DNA from: Cruorifilaria tuberocauda
Lineage: Eukaryota > Nematoda > Chromadorea > Rhabditida > Onchocercidae
Length of the DNA: 64,000 bases
Direction: 5' to 3'
Assembly (NCBI GenBank): GCA_013365365.1
Contig: JABVXU010000211.1
Span: 28,639 to 92,638, forward strand
The notes beneath the pieces were generated by a model. The model saw only the letters and a list, made by a program, of their open reading frames with translations, was not told the DNA's origin and searched no databases. This document shows positions 38,201 to 51,392 of the stretch, in pieces (the first letter of the stretch is position 1; every line of letters starts with the position of its first letter). Made by a program: the position numbers and the translations under genes.

Positions 38201-41200
38201 GCCCTGCTTAAATAATTCCCACATTGTACGTAGTGATGTTTCCGATAATGACTGACTGACATTCTGCAATTTTATTAATTCACTGTAAAAGAAAAATAGA
38301 ATAATTATTATTCATTCTCTTTTGAAATAACTCAGTACCGCAAATGATTCATTGATCAAGTAGTTATCAACAAACAGTTAAGTTTTAACAATTAGCAATA
38401 CATTTCATACAAAATTAGTTAAATTTCTCCACTCAATTCTGCTTTACCATCACTTTCGTGGATTCGACATTCTCTAAATTTTTCATCACATTTCCATCAC
38501 TTGCTGATACTTCTTCGATGCCTTTCTGTGATATAACAGGTTGTATCGTATTTGTACTCTTCTGAGATTCCAATGATTCTTCACTAGATTCTGTTCGTGA
38601 TTCTGATGCAATTTTCTTCGGTTCCTTTTGTGAAAATAGGAGTGAATTAGCTTTAATAACTTCATTGGCAACTATTTCTTTTCTTTCCGCTGCAAAAGAA
38701 AATGATATTACCTCGAATTTTTGCGCTTGAAGAATTTGAGAGAATGTGGAAAATCTATTAGCTTAAAAAGATTGTCATTCCTGATGGTTTTTTCTCAAAA
38801 AAATTTGATGTAACAGTCAAGCATTGAAAAAATTCGGTCAAGGATCGAATTAACCTTTCCACTTAACCAAGCTTGGTATGATTTAATTATCTTGAAAATG
38901 AATGGATAATGAATGGATAATGGAAGATGTTAATCTCTCTCTATAACTCTCTCTCTTTCTCATATTGACCAGCCATTTTTCTTAATAAATGCTAACCATC
39001 AAAGTTTAAAATAATTCTGTAAAAGCTTAGACATAAGCAATATATCGATGAGTAACTAACATTTCAGTCTATCGAAGGTTTTTTCGGATATTTGCGATTG
39101 CTTTTTCAGCGGTCGTCTTTCATTTTTCTCGATTTCATCATTTTCATGCCATGGATCTAACGATTTCACACTTTTTTGGCTGATCAGAACCTTCCCCGTT
39201 GCCTTGGAGGAAACATTTTGCTCGGTGTTTGAATTGGAATTCGGCATGAATTTGGTATCAACCGCTGATATTGCTTTTTCATCATCTGTCACGCTATTTG
39301 AGCTAACAGAGTTGGGATTATTATTCATATTGATTGATTCGGTAGTTGATAATTTAAGCATGCTATTTTTGATGGAACCAATTTCTGATGCAACCAAATG
39401 TCCCTATAATAACAAATGAAAAAAAATTATAAGGAATGAATAATTGAGTGAAAAGGAAGATAAATAATTTAATTGAGTGAAGAGGAAGAAAATAATTTAG
39501 TTACCTGTTCTTCTACCACAACATTCCGTCGTTTTCGTTTTTGGTACCATTTATATAATTTGTAACCTAGCAGAAATAGCAATAACAATGCCAAAAAGAG
39601 GATGATACCAAATAACATAAACCACCAAAATAAACAGTAACCAAGAAATAGCATACATCTGCAAATCAAAGCTAATTTTAATCGATCAATAGATAATCAA
39701 TTTTAAATTAACCCATATGTAATAATGACTAATTAAAATGAAATAATAGAAAGAAAGAAAATTAATCGTTACCCGTTAGCAAGTAAGATCAATTGTTCAC
39801 ATCGTCTTCCTTCTGGTTGTCCGATTTCTTTTGAGGTATCATTCCAACCTTCGTGACATCGACATTCGTATCGAGGACCATTCACCAAACAATCAGCATG
39901 TTCTTGATCACAATCATTTAGCGCTGATGTCAAGCAAGCGCCAACAGTAAGCTCTGCAAATGTCATATGGCATTGCAGCATCATCTACAATACTTCCATC
40001 ATTTCCACAACCACAGAGTGATACCAATCATTCAGGAATTTGTCATCCTGAAGATGTAAATTTCATTGTGAACAAATGAAAACTAAATGGAGGTGAAATG
40101 CTACCTTGAATAGTAATGAATGAAGCATAGAAGATTAAGGAAATAAAATTTCAGGTAAATTAACAAAAGTTCAAGGTTCAAGATAATGTTACAGGAAAAT
40201 TGCTGTAGGAAACTAATTAATTTTTAACTAATTAATATAACTTTTATGTGTTACTTACTCGATACCTATATATTAGGAGCAATCAGGAATTTACCCATTA
40301 TATGTAGAGGTATATATTGATCATTGGAATTTCGCTTGAAAGCTTCGTCAAATTCTGTAGTAGTACACTGGGAACAATCAAGCTGTACCATAACCGGATG
40401 ACCGTCACGCCGGACACAAGCATGATAAGGTAACCGGGTTCGATTCAACTGAAAATACTTGTTTAGTATTCCCTCTCACTTTCTCTTTTTTTGCAAAAGA
40501 TAGCTTTAGCAAAAGGTAGCCTGCAAAAGTTGGCTTAAGCTGTGTAAATAATTAAACAATATTGATTATATAAGGTTGAAAAAAATTAAACTAACCACCA
40601 AAATAGCAAGTCGAGATCGCTCTTCCGGATCCGTTTCCATGCCACCACACATGTGATACACATCAATGCCAAATGTTGATACGGTAGTTGCTGGAAATAA
40701 AATCAGGAATATTAGGAAGTAAAAGTAGTAAGTTAAATAAAATTAATAAGTAACGATTTCTCTTCTATATGTTAGCATTATCATAATACGTGTCAGGCCA
40801 GAAAACAAAACTTTCCATAGCTTTATTTATGAGTATAGTTATCGGTTCCTGAATGAATGTCTATCGACAAGTCAGAATTTGATTTTTACAAAAATTAGTA
40901 CAAAGGTTGCTGAAATTGAATTTGAAAAAAAAAAATGTTAAAAGCATACTTTTACATGTAGCCTGCTCACCACTAGGCATCTGTCCTGGTGGACAGGTGC
41001 ATAAAGGTTTCGGTACCAAACGTTGCGCTTCTGCGTATTCATAACGAGCACATGCCATTTGATCTGGTGATGGACCGGATGTTGTGCTAACAATGATATT
41101 AGTCAAATTATCTGTAATTCACAAAATTAACTGTTTACAGTTGATAAATAGGATTACTGATAATAGTGAAGAATGAATTAAAGAAAAAGCGAGAGAAGAA

Positions 41201-43861
41201 AAGAGTGATATTACTTTCCGGCGATTGCTGATTTGGCGTAATTGCTGACGATATCTGTTGTGATACCTTTTGTATTATTGATATCGTATTCGATATCGTA
41301 TTCGAAGAAGGAATTGAATTCCCATTCTGGTTAGCTGATAGTGATGAAATACCATTTAATGTAATGAAGTTATCTTGCTTTAAATTACCGCTACTGTCAA
41401 AGGTACCAAAGTTATCAGTTCGGATACCATCGGAAGATCTCACCATTTCAGTTGGGTTTGTTGATACTTTCCCTGAATTTTCTAATTTTTTGGACGAACG
41501 ATAAATGAAAGATAGTTGCAGTATTTCAACAGTAAACTTAACTTAGCAGTAAAAAATTTTACATTTTACGAAATCAAGCTGGTACATAGTAGTAGTTGTA
41601 TGTGAATTATCACCTGCATTATATCCTGATTGATCACTGCGAACTGTGGTAGTAAACTCCTGATAAGTGTTAGAAGAAGAACGTTGTTGTTCATTACTTG
41701 GTTGATATACCTGTTGGTTTACATGAATTGAATCATTGGAAATTTCTGCTTTACTAGTAGTGAAGCCACCTATCGTAGTGGTATCAAAATTCGCAGATTT
41801 AAAATCTTGATCAATTATGCTATTATTTGGTATTTGAAATACGAATCTGGTTGTTGATTGGATGGTTGTCTTTGTGATATCCGTAACAGAATTACGATCG
41901 GTATTATTTTTCCAAACAGAATATGATGACGAAAATTGCAACCGAGATGAAGTGGTACCATGGAAGGCATAAGATGTATTAATACCAAATTTTAGACCTG
42001 AATATCGACTAGTGCCACGTTTAATACCGAATATGGCAATGTAAGCAAGATCTGGAAATTAAATTGTATTGTAGTAATTCTTTGGATTGAATAAAAATTT
42101 AAATAGTTGATTTTTTTTAATGATTATCATTATATGTAATCATTAGGCTCAAGTTGATTATGCATATTTGATTTATATGGTTTTTTTTTTAAATATAAAC
42201 CTTGATCAGATTTATCAATGCAATTAGTTTGACCCATTTCGATCCATTTTCTCATAACACATTCACCATAACCTTTGCAAGGCACTGTTCCTTCAATTGA
42301 ACATAACTTTTTCTCTGAAAAAAAAAGTTTGTTTGCAACGGCCGTTTATCAGTTATCGATAAATATAAATGATTATTTGATTTAGAAATCATATCATAAA
42401 CCTTAATTAAATCTATCTGTGATAAATTCGAATTACGAATCCTTACTTGTTAAATCACACAGGATCAATCTTTACAAATAGAATTTGAATGAAATTAATT
42501 CATTAATTTAAATAGAACAGATGACAAAATGAATACTTTCAAAATAGCATTCTAGTTTGTTTGTGTATATGATTTAGAAATTGTATCATAAACTTTAATC
42601 AAATTTATCTATAATAAATTCCAATTACGATTCATTGTTCAAACAATATTAATTTGTTATTACTTGATTCAGAATTCGTAAAATTAGCGAAAATTTTCGA
42701 ATTAAATAACTGAATTGAGTTTTCAAGGAAATTTTCTGTATTTTCAATTTATTTTATCTCAAATTAAAATTAGCAATACTTACTGGTGACATCACAAAAT
42801 TCTGGTGATGTTGGCGAATTATCACATCCTATAATGGGCAATGAAATTATTTTCATTAAAAATGTGTAAATTTTTGAAATTAAAGTAAATTAACATACGA
42901 GGATTAATAAAGCACTGAGCTGCATATTTTAGTGACACGCAATACGAGCCACATTTCACGTAACCGGGAAAGCAAACTGAAAAATAAAAATGATATGTGA
43001 AACTGATTTCAAATCTTATGATTTCAAATTGAGTTAAATTTAACGCATGGATTTCTGACCAGAAAAGAAAATTCATTAATTTAGCTAAAGTTATTCTCAT
43101 AAGATTGATTTTAATTTTTCTTCTGCTAAAAATTTTTCATATTCATTTTGAAAGGGACCATAAATTTTGTTATAACTCTTAAATTTTTTAATTAGATAAT
43201 TAATTAAATTAAATTTTATGAATACTTCAAATAATCAGTTGTCAACAAAACTAAAATTAGCTTAAAAAATTAGCTTAAAATAGTAACAATACTATTACAA
43301 CAATAAACTTATCAATTAAACTTACACTCATCACTTCCATCAGGACAATCCGTAATTCCATCATGGAAATGTTTAAGTGGAATGCAACGACGTTCTTGTT
43401 GTGGTAGTAATTTACTGCCACCACAATCAAATTGTTGTCGTCGCAAATTTTTTGAATTATCATTAATATCAGAAGCAACCATACAACGACCCGGTACACG
43501 CATCGAAAATTCTATGCAAACAGTAGAGATAGTCGAAATTAAATTAGGTATGCATGTAAATTTACTTGATCAAATTATACATTGCAAATCTGATCAATCA
43601 ATACATATCAAATAATTGCAAGAGTGAGAAAATCTGAGAAAACTAAAATTATTTTACTTTCAATAGTAAACATGTAATTTACTAAAATCTGAATATCATT
43701 TCATATTTTTGAAAAATTTTGAAGATTTTACCAGTGACTGTAATCCACTGGGCTGATACGTCAAGATTACGTCGCAACGGCGGTAATTGCAATAGAAGCG
43801 CAATCAATAGCAATTGTTGTTGTTGCAGTTGTCGTCGCAAATGGTAAACAAATAAGATCAT
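35227..43861 (-). CDS. Single-pass membrane protein with LDLR-A and EGF-like modules and a long tail
   Basis: Exons on minus: 43861-43732, 43511-43326, 42976-42899, 42828-42784, 42314-42201, 42051-41563, 41472-41215, 41111-40950, 40690-40599, 40448-40295, 39953-39773, 39658-39505, 39403-39061, 38689-38448, 38263-38173, 37705-37446, 37315-37072, 37007-36814, 36677-36566, 36480-36322, 35984-35808, 35537-35227 (4176 nt, 1391 aa). A basic-hydrophobic leader is followed by a clear LDLR class-A repeat (RRCIPLKHFHDGITDCPDGS), two degenerate Cys modules, a Ser/Thr-rich linker (about 185-433), a Cys box (CTCPPGQMPSGEQATC), a possible SEA-like stretch, an EGF-like module (HADCLVNGPRYECRCHEGW), and one membrane span at about 632-660 ending in a basic stop-transfer (KWYQKRKRR). 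The predicted cytoplasmic tail is about 730 residues, rich in Ser/Thr and basic patches. The order recalls MUA-3/MUP-4 epidermal attachment proteins, but this is far shorter, so I do not assign it. Weakest points are the start (an upstream exon may exist) and the joins between 38263 and 37315. Confidence 0.75.
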
Positions 43862-44452
43862 TAGCCGTTGTCGTCGCCTTGCAACAACTCGACAACAAGC
43901 ATTTAGAAATGCGATGCAAGTTATAGTTCCTTTGAAAAATAAATATGATTATATTAATTGAATATATAAAATTAAACTTTCCATCACTTTTAAATTTGAT
44001 TTTTTATCTTTTAGAAAAAAAAAATCGCTTTAGAAAAGTTGAAAAGAAAAGGTGCAATTTATGCACCTCAGATATTAATCAATATTTCAATTGAAAAGAA
44101 AATAATTTGCTTAATTAATAAATCAGAAAAGATTTATGAAACTAAAACTTTTCCGTAAAGTATCTAATTACAAAAGTGCGATTCCGTAGTAGCATAATTA
44201 ATTACTATTAAATTCATAATGTTAATCATAAGTTGTTCAAATCTGCTTGATTGCTTATTATTAATTAAATTCAAATAATACGTAAATTATTTCTAATTAA
44301 AACTTTTTAAGACAAATAAAAAATTAATTCCAAATAAGTAAATAATAATTTAACTTTAAATAAATAATTTAAGCATAACTTTTTTTCTTTTCTTTTCTTT
44401 TACAAAATAAAATAAAAATCAATAAAGCAACAAAAAGTTTAGGTGTGATAAG

Positions 44453-44456
<4 letters not shown>

Positions 44457-44495
<39 letters not shown>

Positions 44496-44532
44496 TGACT
44501 GTTACGCATAACAATAATAATAATAATAATAA
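44457..44532. repeat. (GA)n and (TAA)n microsatellites
   Basis: A pure AG run (about 44457-44491) is followed by an AAT/TAA run (about 44511-44532). Confidence 0.9.
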
Positions 44533-44971
44533 AAAGAAGAAATGTGCTATTTTGGATGAATAAATCTGGCATCTTTTATATAAAATCGAATTTTAGGCTA
44601 CGATCAAATCATGCGTTATAATATTTTGAGAAGTAAAATCCTGAAATTTCTTCCCAAACACACTACTTACTTTTACTTCTTCAATCATCTTTTATCCAAT
44701 CTTTGTTAGCCTATCCACAAAATTTTCTTTCTTAGCATTTATTATTGCATATTTATTGCTTAAGCTTAAATAAGAATAAGAGCATGAAGCTTAAAATAGG
44801 ATGAAAAACTCCTATAACTTTACTTCCTGCTTGCTTTCTCTCATATCTATTCAAGCTCTTATATCTATCCATCTATATCTCTAAAAATGGGAACCAGAAA
44901 GAAAATAGTTTATTTTGCTATATTACCTTTTATTCAACCAATGCTTTGCTGCACAGGAAATAATATTGAAA

Positions 44972-45002
44972 TTGCTATTATTATTATTATTATTATTATT
45001 TA
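44972..45002. repeat. (ATT)n microsatellite
   Basis: About ten ATT units, responsible for the poly-Ile stretch in the spurious plus-strand frame. Confidence 0.9.
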
Positions 45003-46985
45003 TGATATATTGCAGAAATATCGAAGCTATTCATTTCTTAATCCAAAAACTGAATTATATTTGCTAAATAGGTGTAGCAAAAGATTTCAGTATGGATAAT
45101 CAATAAAATCGTAAATTCCATTAACTTTGAATAATAAATAAATATCATAAGTAATAGAGAAAATAAAACTTATCGTTTCCTTTATTTGTTTCAATTATTT
45201 CTCGTTGGCAAGATATTGTAATTCTTTTTATTGCAATTACTATTTGCTGCTAAATTAAAATTATATCAAATTATTAAATTAGATTTATTCGTATAAAAAT
45301 AAAAAAAAAAACCGGTATATTCATAAGAAATGATATTACCTTGTTGCTGCGCAGAATTTAATAAAATTTTATTACTATTACTCTTAATTAATTACTAATT
45401 TAATAACTTATTCATTTTTGAATTTGAATTTGAATTCAATAATTCTAAATTTGAATTTGTACTTAATAATTTACTAATTATTACTAATAAAACAATTACT
45501 CGTATTACTCTTAATTCCAGCATTTTCAATTGCTAATAGAGTATCTATCTGGAAAGATATTGTTATCACGATAGATACTAAATTATCAATTTAGCTCTTA
45601 GTATCTATTACATCATCGACAAGTGTGACAGTAACACTGATATCATTTTGAAGTACCAATAGAGAAAGACAATATCATTACTAATTTTGCTATTAACATG
45701 CATTACATTATAAATAAAGCTGATAACATCACCGATAGACAATAGTTTTCAACAATGTATTGAAAGTTATACCTTGCATTACTAAATTTACTAAATTACT
45801 AAATTAGTAAATCAATTAATAAATTTAAAAAAAGATAAATTAATTACTACATCACTAAATTAGATTCAATATGATTGGAAATACAAAATCGAATTATTCG
45901 TTGAAATTAATATTTGAATTCGAATATCAAGTAAAATTTATTCATTCAATCGAACTAAAAATTTTCGCATTTGCATCATATCATTTATATCGTTATCATA
46001 ATTTCCACAGCTTTCCAATCACTGTACAAAATTCTCCAAATTGCTAATATACAATTTAAGTTAAATTCAATTAATGCAGTATTTCCATTACGAATTACTC
46101 GATTTTCATGCATAAAAATAATCTGAGAGATATTTTAACTTTTTATAAATTAAACTATTTTTATTGTAAATAATTACTCCTAAATAATTATACCTTAATA
46201 GCAATCGATGATAATAAGTTAAAGTTACAGTGATAATCCAGAAATTCATTTTGCAAATTAATTTTTTCGTTTACCTTTTCAATCAATTCTTTCAGTAATG
46301 AAATGAATCGCTGGGAGTATTCTCTTCGTTTTAACTTAAATATAGATGAAAACAAAGTATATTACTATGTTTATTTATTAAATAGACATATGCCATTTCA
46401 TATTTTTGAATATCAAATAGTTTACATTGTAATATTTTCGAAGTTAATTACAAACATACAACTAAGACATTAGTTAAAAGTACGTATAGGTTTGGCGTAT
46501 TTTCGTATTTGACCTTTACTTATTAAAAACTTTATTACTTCATCATAATGTAAATAAAGCATTACAATGCTCTTTATTCAGAAATTGCAGAAAAAAATTT
46601 TTATCAAATCGATTTTGTGATAAAATAATAAGTTTATACTTACTACAATGACTGAAAAAATGATTTTTATTCGATAATTATTTGATATTTTTTCTATCAA
46701 AGTATTGCAATGCTTTACTTTTGTTTTCTCATTATATTCAGAAGAAATCATTTCAGTTAAAAATAAACTTTTTTCCCAGCTACTAAATTGACTTCCTTGA
46801 GCTTAATTATGCCAATCAATAGCGGTAAATATTCTCTTCCCGAAATTTATCAAGATCAAGTTTATTTTTGATATTAGCTTGATTCGATTTATATATTTAC
46901 CAAAATATTTTCTTGATCTTTTTGATTGAATTTGAGAATTTTAAAATTCATATTTTTAACTTTCACTTTTATTTTCAATTATACC

Positions 46986-47056
46986 AAAAGTGATAAAGTA
47001 TTATCAAACATTGAATACGAAATTTTTTCAATGTTTGATAACATTTAATCACTTTT
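46986..47056 (+). ncRNA. Near-perfect 71-nt hairpin, candidate small-RNA precursor
   Basis: The arms pair as follows: AAAAGTGAT (46986-46994) with ATCACTTTT (47048-47056); then, after an A/A mismatch, four pairs including one G-U; then an A/C mismatch; then TTATCAAACATTGAA (47001-47015) with TTCAATGTTTGATAA (47027-47041). The loop is about 11 nt. That is 28 pairs with two mismatches in a 30-position stem, the size and shape of a microRNA precursor. I do not recognise a known mature miRNA in either arm. A short inverted-repeat transposon remnant is the alternative. Strand is arbitrary. Confidence 0.4.
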
Positions 47057-47182
47057 CATCTGATTGTCTGCTTCAACCAATTTTTTCTTCATCTTATAAA
47101 TTTTTCAATACGTGCCATGTTCATTTCGCATTTAGAAGCTTATCAACTTATCAGCTTATCAGCAATATTATCATCGCAAATA

Positions 47183-47270
47183 AAGGGTAATGATAAATAA
47201 TTGTTTAAAGGTAATAGTAATAAATAATTGTTTAAAGGTAATAGTAAATAAAGGTAATTGTTTAGGTAAT
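47183..47270. repeat. Short tandem repeat, unit about 28 bp
   Basis: The string AATAATTGTTTAAAGGTAAT recurs, with a shorter degenerate third copy ending AATTGTTTAGGTAAT. Confidence 0.7.
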
Positions 47271-47733
47271 CATCACAATTTACGTTTTCTTCATCACTTG
47301 ATGTATGTTGCTCGTTGAATAAAACATAAATGAAAACTAGAAAATTCTTTTGGAAATTAAAAAACTTAACGAAAGTTTGAGAGTTACCATTCGTCGAGAT
47401 GATGATTAGCTAATCGCTAAACAACTTTTGATATTTCTTGAATAAATTGATTATATAGGGGTCATGAACTTATACATACAATAGTTATAAAAATCTTTAA
47501 CAACCTAATAATCCCTACACTTAATATACTTGATCTTGGCTGTTGGACTGGAATATGTGGCCATCTTCTGAAATTACACAATATCGGAAGTTATATAATA
47601 GGAGTTCCTTACAGTACAGGAAGTTTGATCGACAAAATATGCAAAACATTGAAATTTACAGCAATATTAAGAAGAAGCCTGAGAAAAAACCACAATAAAA
47701 GTTACCCAATAAAAGAGTAGAATACAAAAATGG

Positions 47734-50700
47734 CTATTCCGGTAAATTAGCTAATTTCTCAATTAACTTCTCGTAGATTGTTATACCATTTAGAAAACAT
47801 TCCTCAGTAATGTATTCATTATATGCATGAAGTAATATTGGTAGTTTATTGATTGGACTAAAACCGATCGATCGTATTCCTTTCTAAAAAAGCAATAAAT
47901 TATTTTGCAGATCATGTATTTATATTTTTTCCAAAATTCATTAACAAAAATTTTTATTAATTGAAATTGTCTTACTTCACGCAAAAAAAAAATCAACATG
48001 AGCTATTAGTTATCAGTAAAGTCATGTCCAAATTTTAAATTAAACAAATTGAAGACCTGTCTCAGAAAACGTGAATCGGTTGATCCCGGGAAAATATCCA
48101 CTGATATCGGATAATTCCTTAACAAAAGTTTATTAAAATATGTTGGAAAAGAGAAAAATTCTGAAGCACACACAATTATTTCTTTAATTGATACTTTAAT
48201 GATTTAATTGATATTTAATTGATTAATTAATAAATTAATTGATAGTCTAAAATAATCTTTCAATAACTTAAATAATCAAATTACAAAACATACAGTTGTT
48301 TGAAAACTGATGAAAATGCATGCCACCATGGATCATCTTCTGTTATCGGAGTTATCTCCTTGATTCTTGTATTCTGAACTTATGAGAATTCGAATAAAAC
48401 ATTTAAATATTATTGAAACACTATAAATACTGAAGCACTTATACGATATGTTAATTGGTACTTTTGTATTACCTTTATAAAACTGTATGTCACATCACTG
48501 CCCGCATCCATGCACCATTTGCGGATTTGATTTTCGAATTCCTGCAAAAATTAATTGATCATAATATTAACTGATTCATATTTCTATCAATAGTAATTGA
48601 TCAAACCTTTGCGCATTAATTAAACTTTAAAAGATGGAAAAATTTTCAGCTGCTAAAATTACTATTATTTCAACCTCAAAGTTGTGCGTTGGCGGTATCC
48701 GAATATCGAACCCTAAAAATAAAACAAGACTAATAACAGTTTTATCCTTATTCAATAATATTATAGCCAAGAGAGTAATTAGGAAGAGATAATCATCATT
48801 TGCTTAATCAAGAATAAATCACATGGATAATTTAGGTAATTGGCATATTACGATTTCTACTTATCGAAAAGGTATATAGATATGATTCCTAAAATCTAGA
48901 TACTATATATCATGAGGATTTAAAATGAAACTTACATACTTTGATTTCAGTTGGTAGCACATTCAGTTGAACTCCACCCTAAAATTTTTCAACAAATTTT
49001 TCCTTCGAAAATTTTCTTTTAAACAATTTTGTTTGATTAAATTCATTTCAGATTGATTATATTTGCAAAGGAAACATAATTGTTCAAGTTGTATTTTATG
49101 AATTAAAATTAATGCATAATACAGAATTACAACTTATCACCACCTTCATCTCTATGAGTAAAGTTATGATAAAAATTGTTTTAAGAATAACCTCAATTTT
49201 TGTTAAATTCACAGAGATCACATTAGATAGTGTAAGTTGGCTATTCAATTGAAGTAACTTCTTCTGCTCTTCTCTGAATTCCAAAAAACTATCGATTATT
49301 CTTTGCTGAAAAATACCTAATATAACTAATAGTATCATGATTAAAAAATTACATAGATAACTGAACCACTTGAAGTAATAGTAAAAGTAAAAAGTAATAG
49401 TTGCTAACATTACTTTAGGAAATTCTTATTAAAAAAAAAATGAGTTTAAATTCTTGGATCGAATAAAAACTATTCATGAACTTTAGTGACTTTGGTTAGC
49501 TTAAAATGAAAATCAAACATTTTACCAATTTTTCACTGGCAGTATTTTCAATTAATTGCAATCCATGTCCTGCTTTACCTTTACAACTTATAACAATCCC
49601 TGTAACAAAAAAAAAAGCGAGAAAATGATAACTACTTTAAAATTTCCAATAAACTTTATATTTCTTTACTTCATTGACTTTCTTTACTGATAACTATTAT
49701 TCGATAAATTATTTTAATTTGAAAAAAAAATTTTAAACAAATATAATATCAGGAAAATGTACACCATGGACATCGTTCAGCATAGTATACTTTATACGAT
49801 TCTTCTTCTGTAGGCAATCCTTCATCCAATACAAATGCGACATTTAATTTTGCGAATTCTTCACTTTCTACAAATTTTTCCATTCCATCTTCACCGCCTA
49901 TTTCTTCATCTAAAATTCATTTTTTCTTTGCCCTCTCAGGAAAACGAGTAAAAATGAAATCAATGAGTTAAGAATGAAAGTAAAACCTGGGCCCCATACA
50001 ATATGGATGGTTCGTAAAAAGTTTTTTTGCTTATTACTAATTAAGCGTCTTATTGCTTCAACGTACTGTATGCCAATAGATTTCATATCTTGTGTACCAC
50101 GACCATAAATTTTACCATCTGTATCTTTAACTCCAGCAAATGGATCAAATTTCCAGCATTCCTGAAATGCACTGCAAAATCAAAATTGACCTATTTTCTA
50201 TAAGAAATCGGAGAGATTAAAATATTTCAAATCTTATAAGATAAGCAAAAAATTCAAATAAAACTTTTTGAGGTAAAGGAAAACCTTATTAGGTGTAGGT
50301 ACAACATCGGTATGTGAATAGAGCATTAGAGATGGAAGTGAGTCGTTACGTCCACGTAACGTCATAATGATAAATGGCTTGCCCGGTACACACTAAAAAT
50401 ACCACTTGAAAATGTTTATATGTTTACTCTCACATTAATTAATTAATTAAAATTAAGTTTATTTATAAAGGAACTCGAACTGGTTATTTATTCTAAGCTT
50501 GTTAAGAATGTCGTTAATATAGAATTGAAATTTCAAGCTAAAGAATAAAAAATAGGATGGCTAAATGAATGACCATTCTTTTTTAATATAAGAAGAAAAT
50601 AAAAGCGAGTAAAACTAACTGAATATAAATTCATAAATTTCTAAATTATAAATTAATGAATTATCAAGAATTATCAATCGCAATACATTTTCAACGAATA

Positions 50701-51392
50701 TTTGCTCAATCTGTTTTCCTTCCGATCTTTCTCCACTATCAATCATGATACTTTGGTACTGCTTTTTGCTTCACAAAAAATAGAATGAAAAATTAACTTA
50801 CCTCATAAACAGATCGCTCAAAATTCAATCCATCTATCAATTCAAATAAAAATTTGGTACATTTTTCTGAAATTTTTCAAATTAAAAAAAAAAAAAAAAC
50901 TTCCTCTTTTCAAAATTACTTATAATACAAAAATTTCAACTTTTGAAATTCACATAGCAATATAAGAGTAAATACCAATTGAAAGAGTATCAAGACATGA
51001 TCCATCTAAAAATTAAACAGTCTAAAGCAATCATAGCATACACTGATAACTAGCAATTTCAGGTAACAGATAAAATGAACCAACTGATATGATTCTCTCT
51101 GTTGGTATGTAATTTTCAAATGAGAAATGAAATAATTTCAACTATTTTAATTTTACTGTACTTGAAAAAATTCAGCGTTATAAATACTGTAGAATAGAAT
51201 GACCTGATAAATAAGTTTTTCAAAAATCGATCATAAGAAAAACTCAAAGGTAAGAAGTAAAAAGTAAAAAAAAAAAATATTTTACACTGATACAAACATA
51301 CCATAATCTGGATTTGGATGTGCCGTATTAATGCGTAAATATTGGCGCAAATGTTGTACCGCAATGTCTTCTGTCACTGATGTAATACTCAT
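47734..51392 (-). CDS. ACY1: Aminoacylase-1 (N-acyl-L-amino-acid amidohydrolase, M20 family)
   Basis: Exons on minus: 51392-51302, 50866-50802, 50392-50285, 50161-49987, 49909-49763, 49599-49526, 49305-49192, 48978-48936, 48712-48675, 48541-48473, 48373-48294, 48117-48057, 47883-47734 (1215 nt, 404 aa; human ACY1 is 408). It hydrolyses N-acetylated amino acids to free amino acid and acetate in the cytosol. It opens with VQHLRQYLRINTAHPNPDYG. The zinc-site residues are present: SHTDVVP, GRGTQDMK, the catalytic pair in DEEIGGEDGME, LDEG, and a C-terminal LLHAYNE for the usual LLHDHDE, which keeps the first histidine. Dimerisation-domain motifs include PWWIVISCKGKAGHG and VISVNLTKIEGGV. No signal peptide. 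The donor of the eighth exon was set at GTAAGT because the closer GTATGT breaks the frame. Confidence 0.97.

Larger units (their letters stand above)
43862..47733. other. Long AT-rich intergenic region
   Basis: No protein gene recognised. It holds several microsatellites, a strong hairpin at 46986-47056 and a short tandem repeat at 47183-47270. The 70-codon plus frame at 44887 is built around an ATT microsatellite and is not convincing. Confidence 0.5.

Noticed and set aside
38486..38671. Minus-strand 61-codon ORF rich in His/Arg
   Set aside because: It is a wrong frame of the exon 38689-38448, whose Ser/Glu/Lys-rich frame has matching splice phases.
44887..45099. 70-codon plus ORF with poly-Ile
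   Set aside because: The core is an ATT microsatellite.
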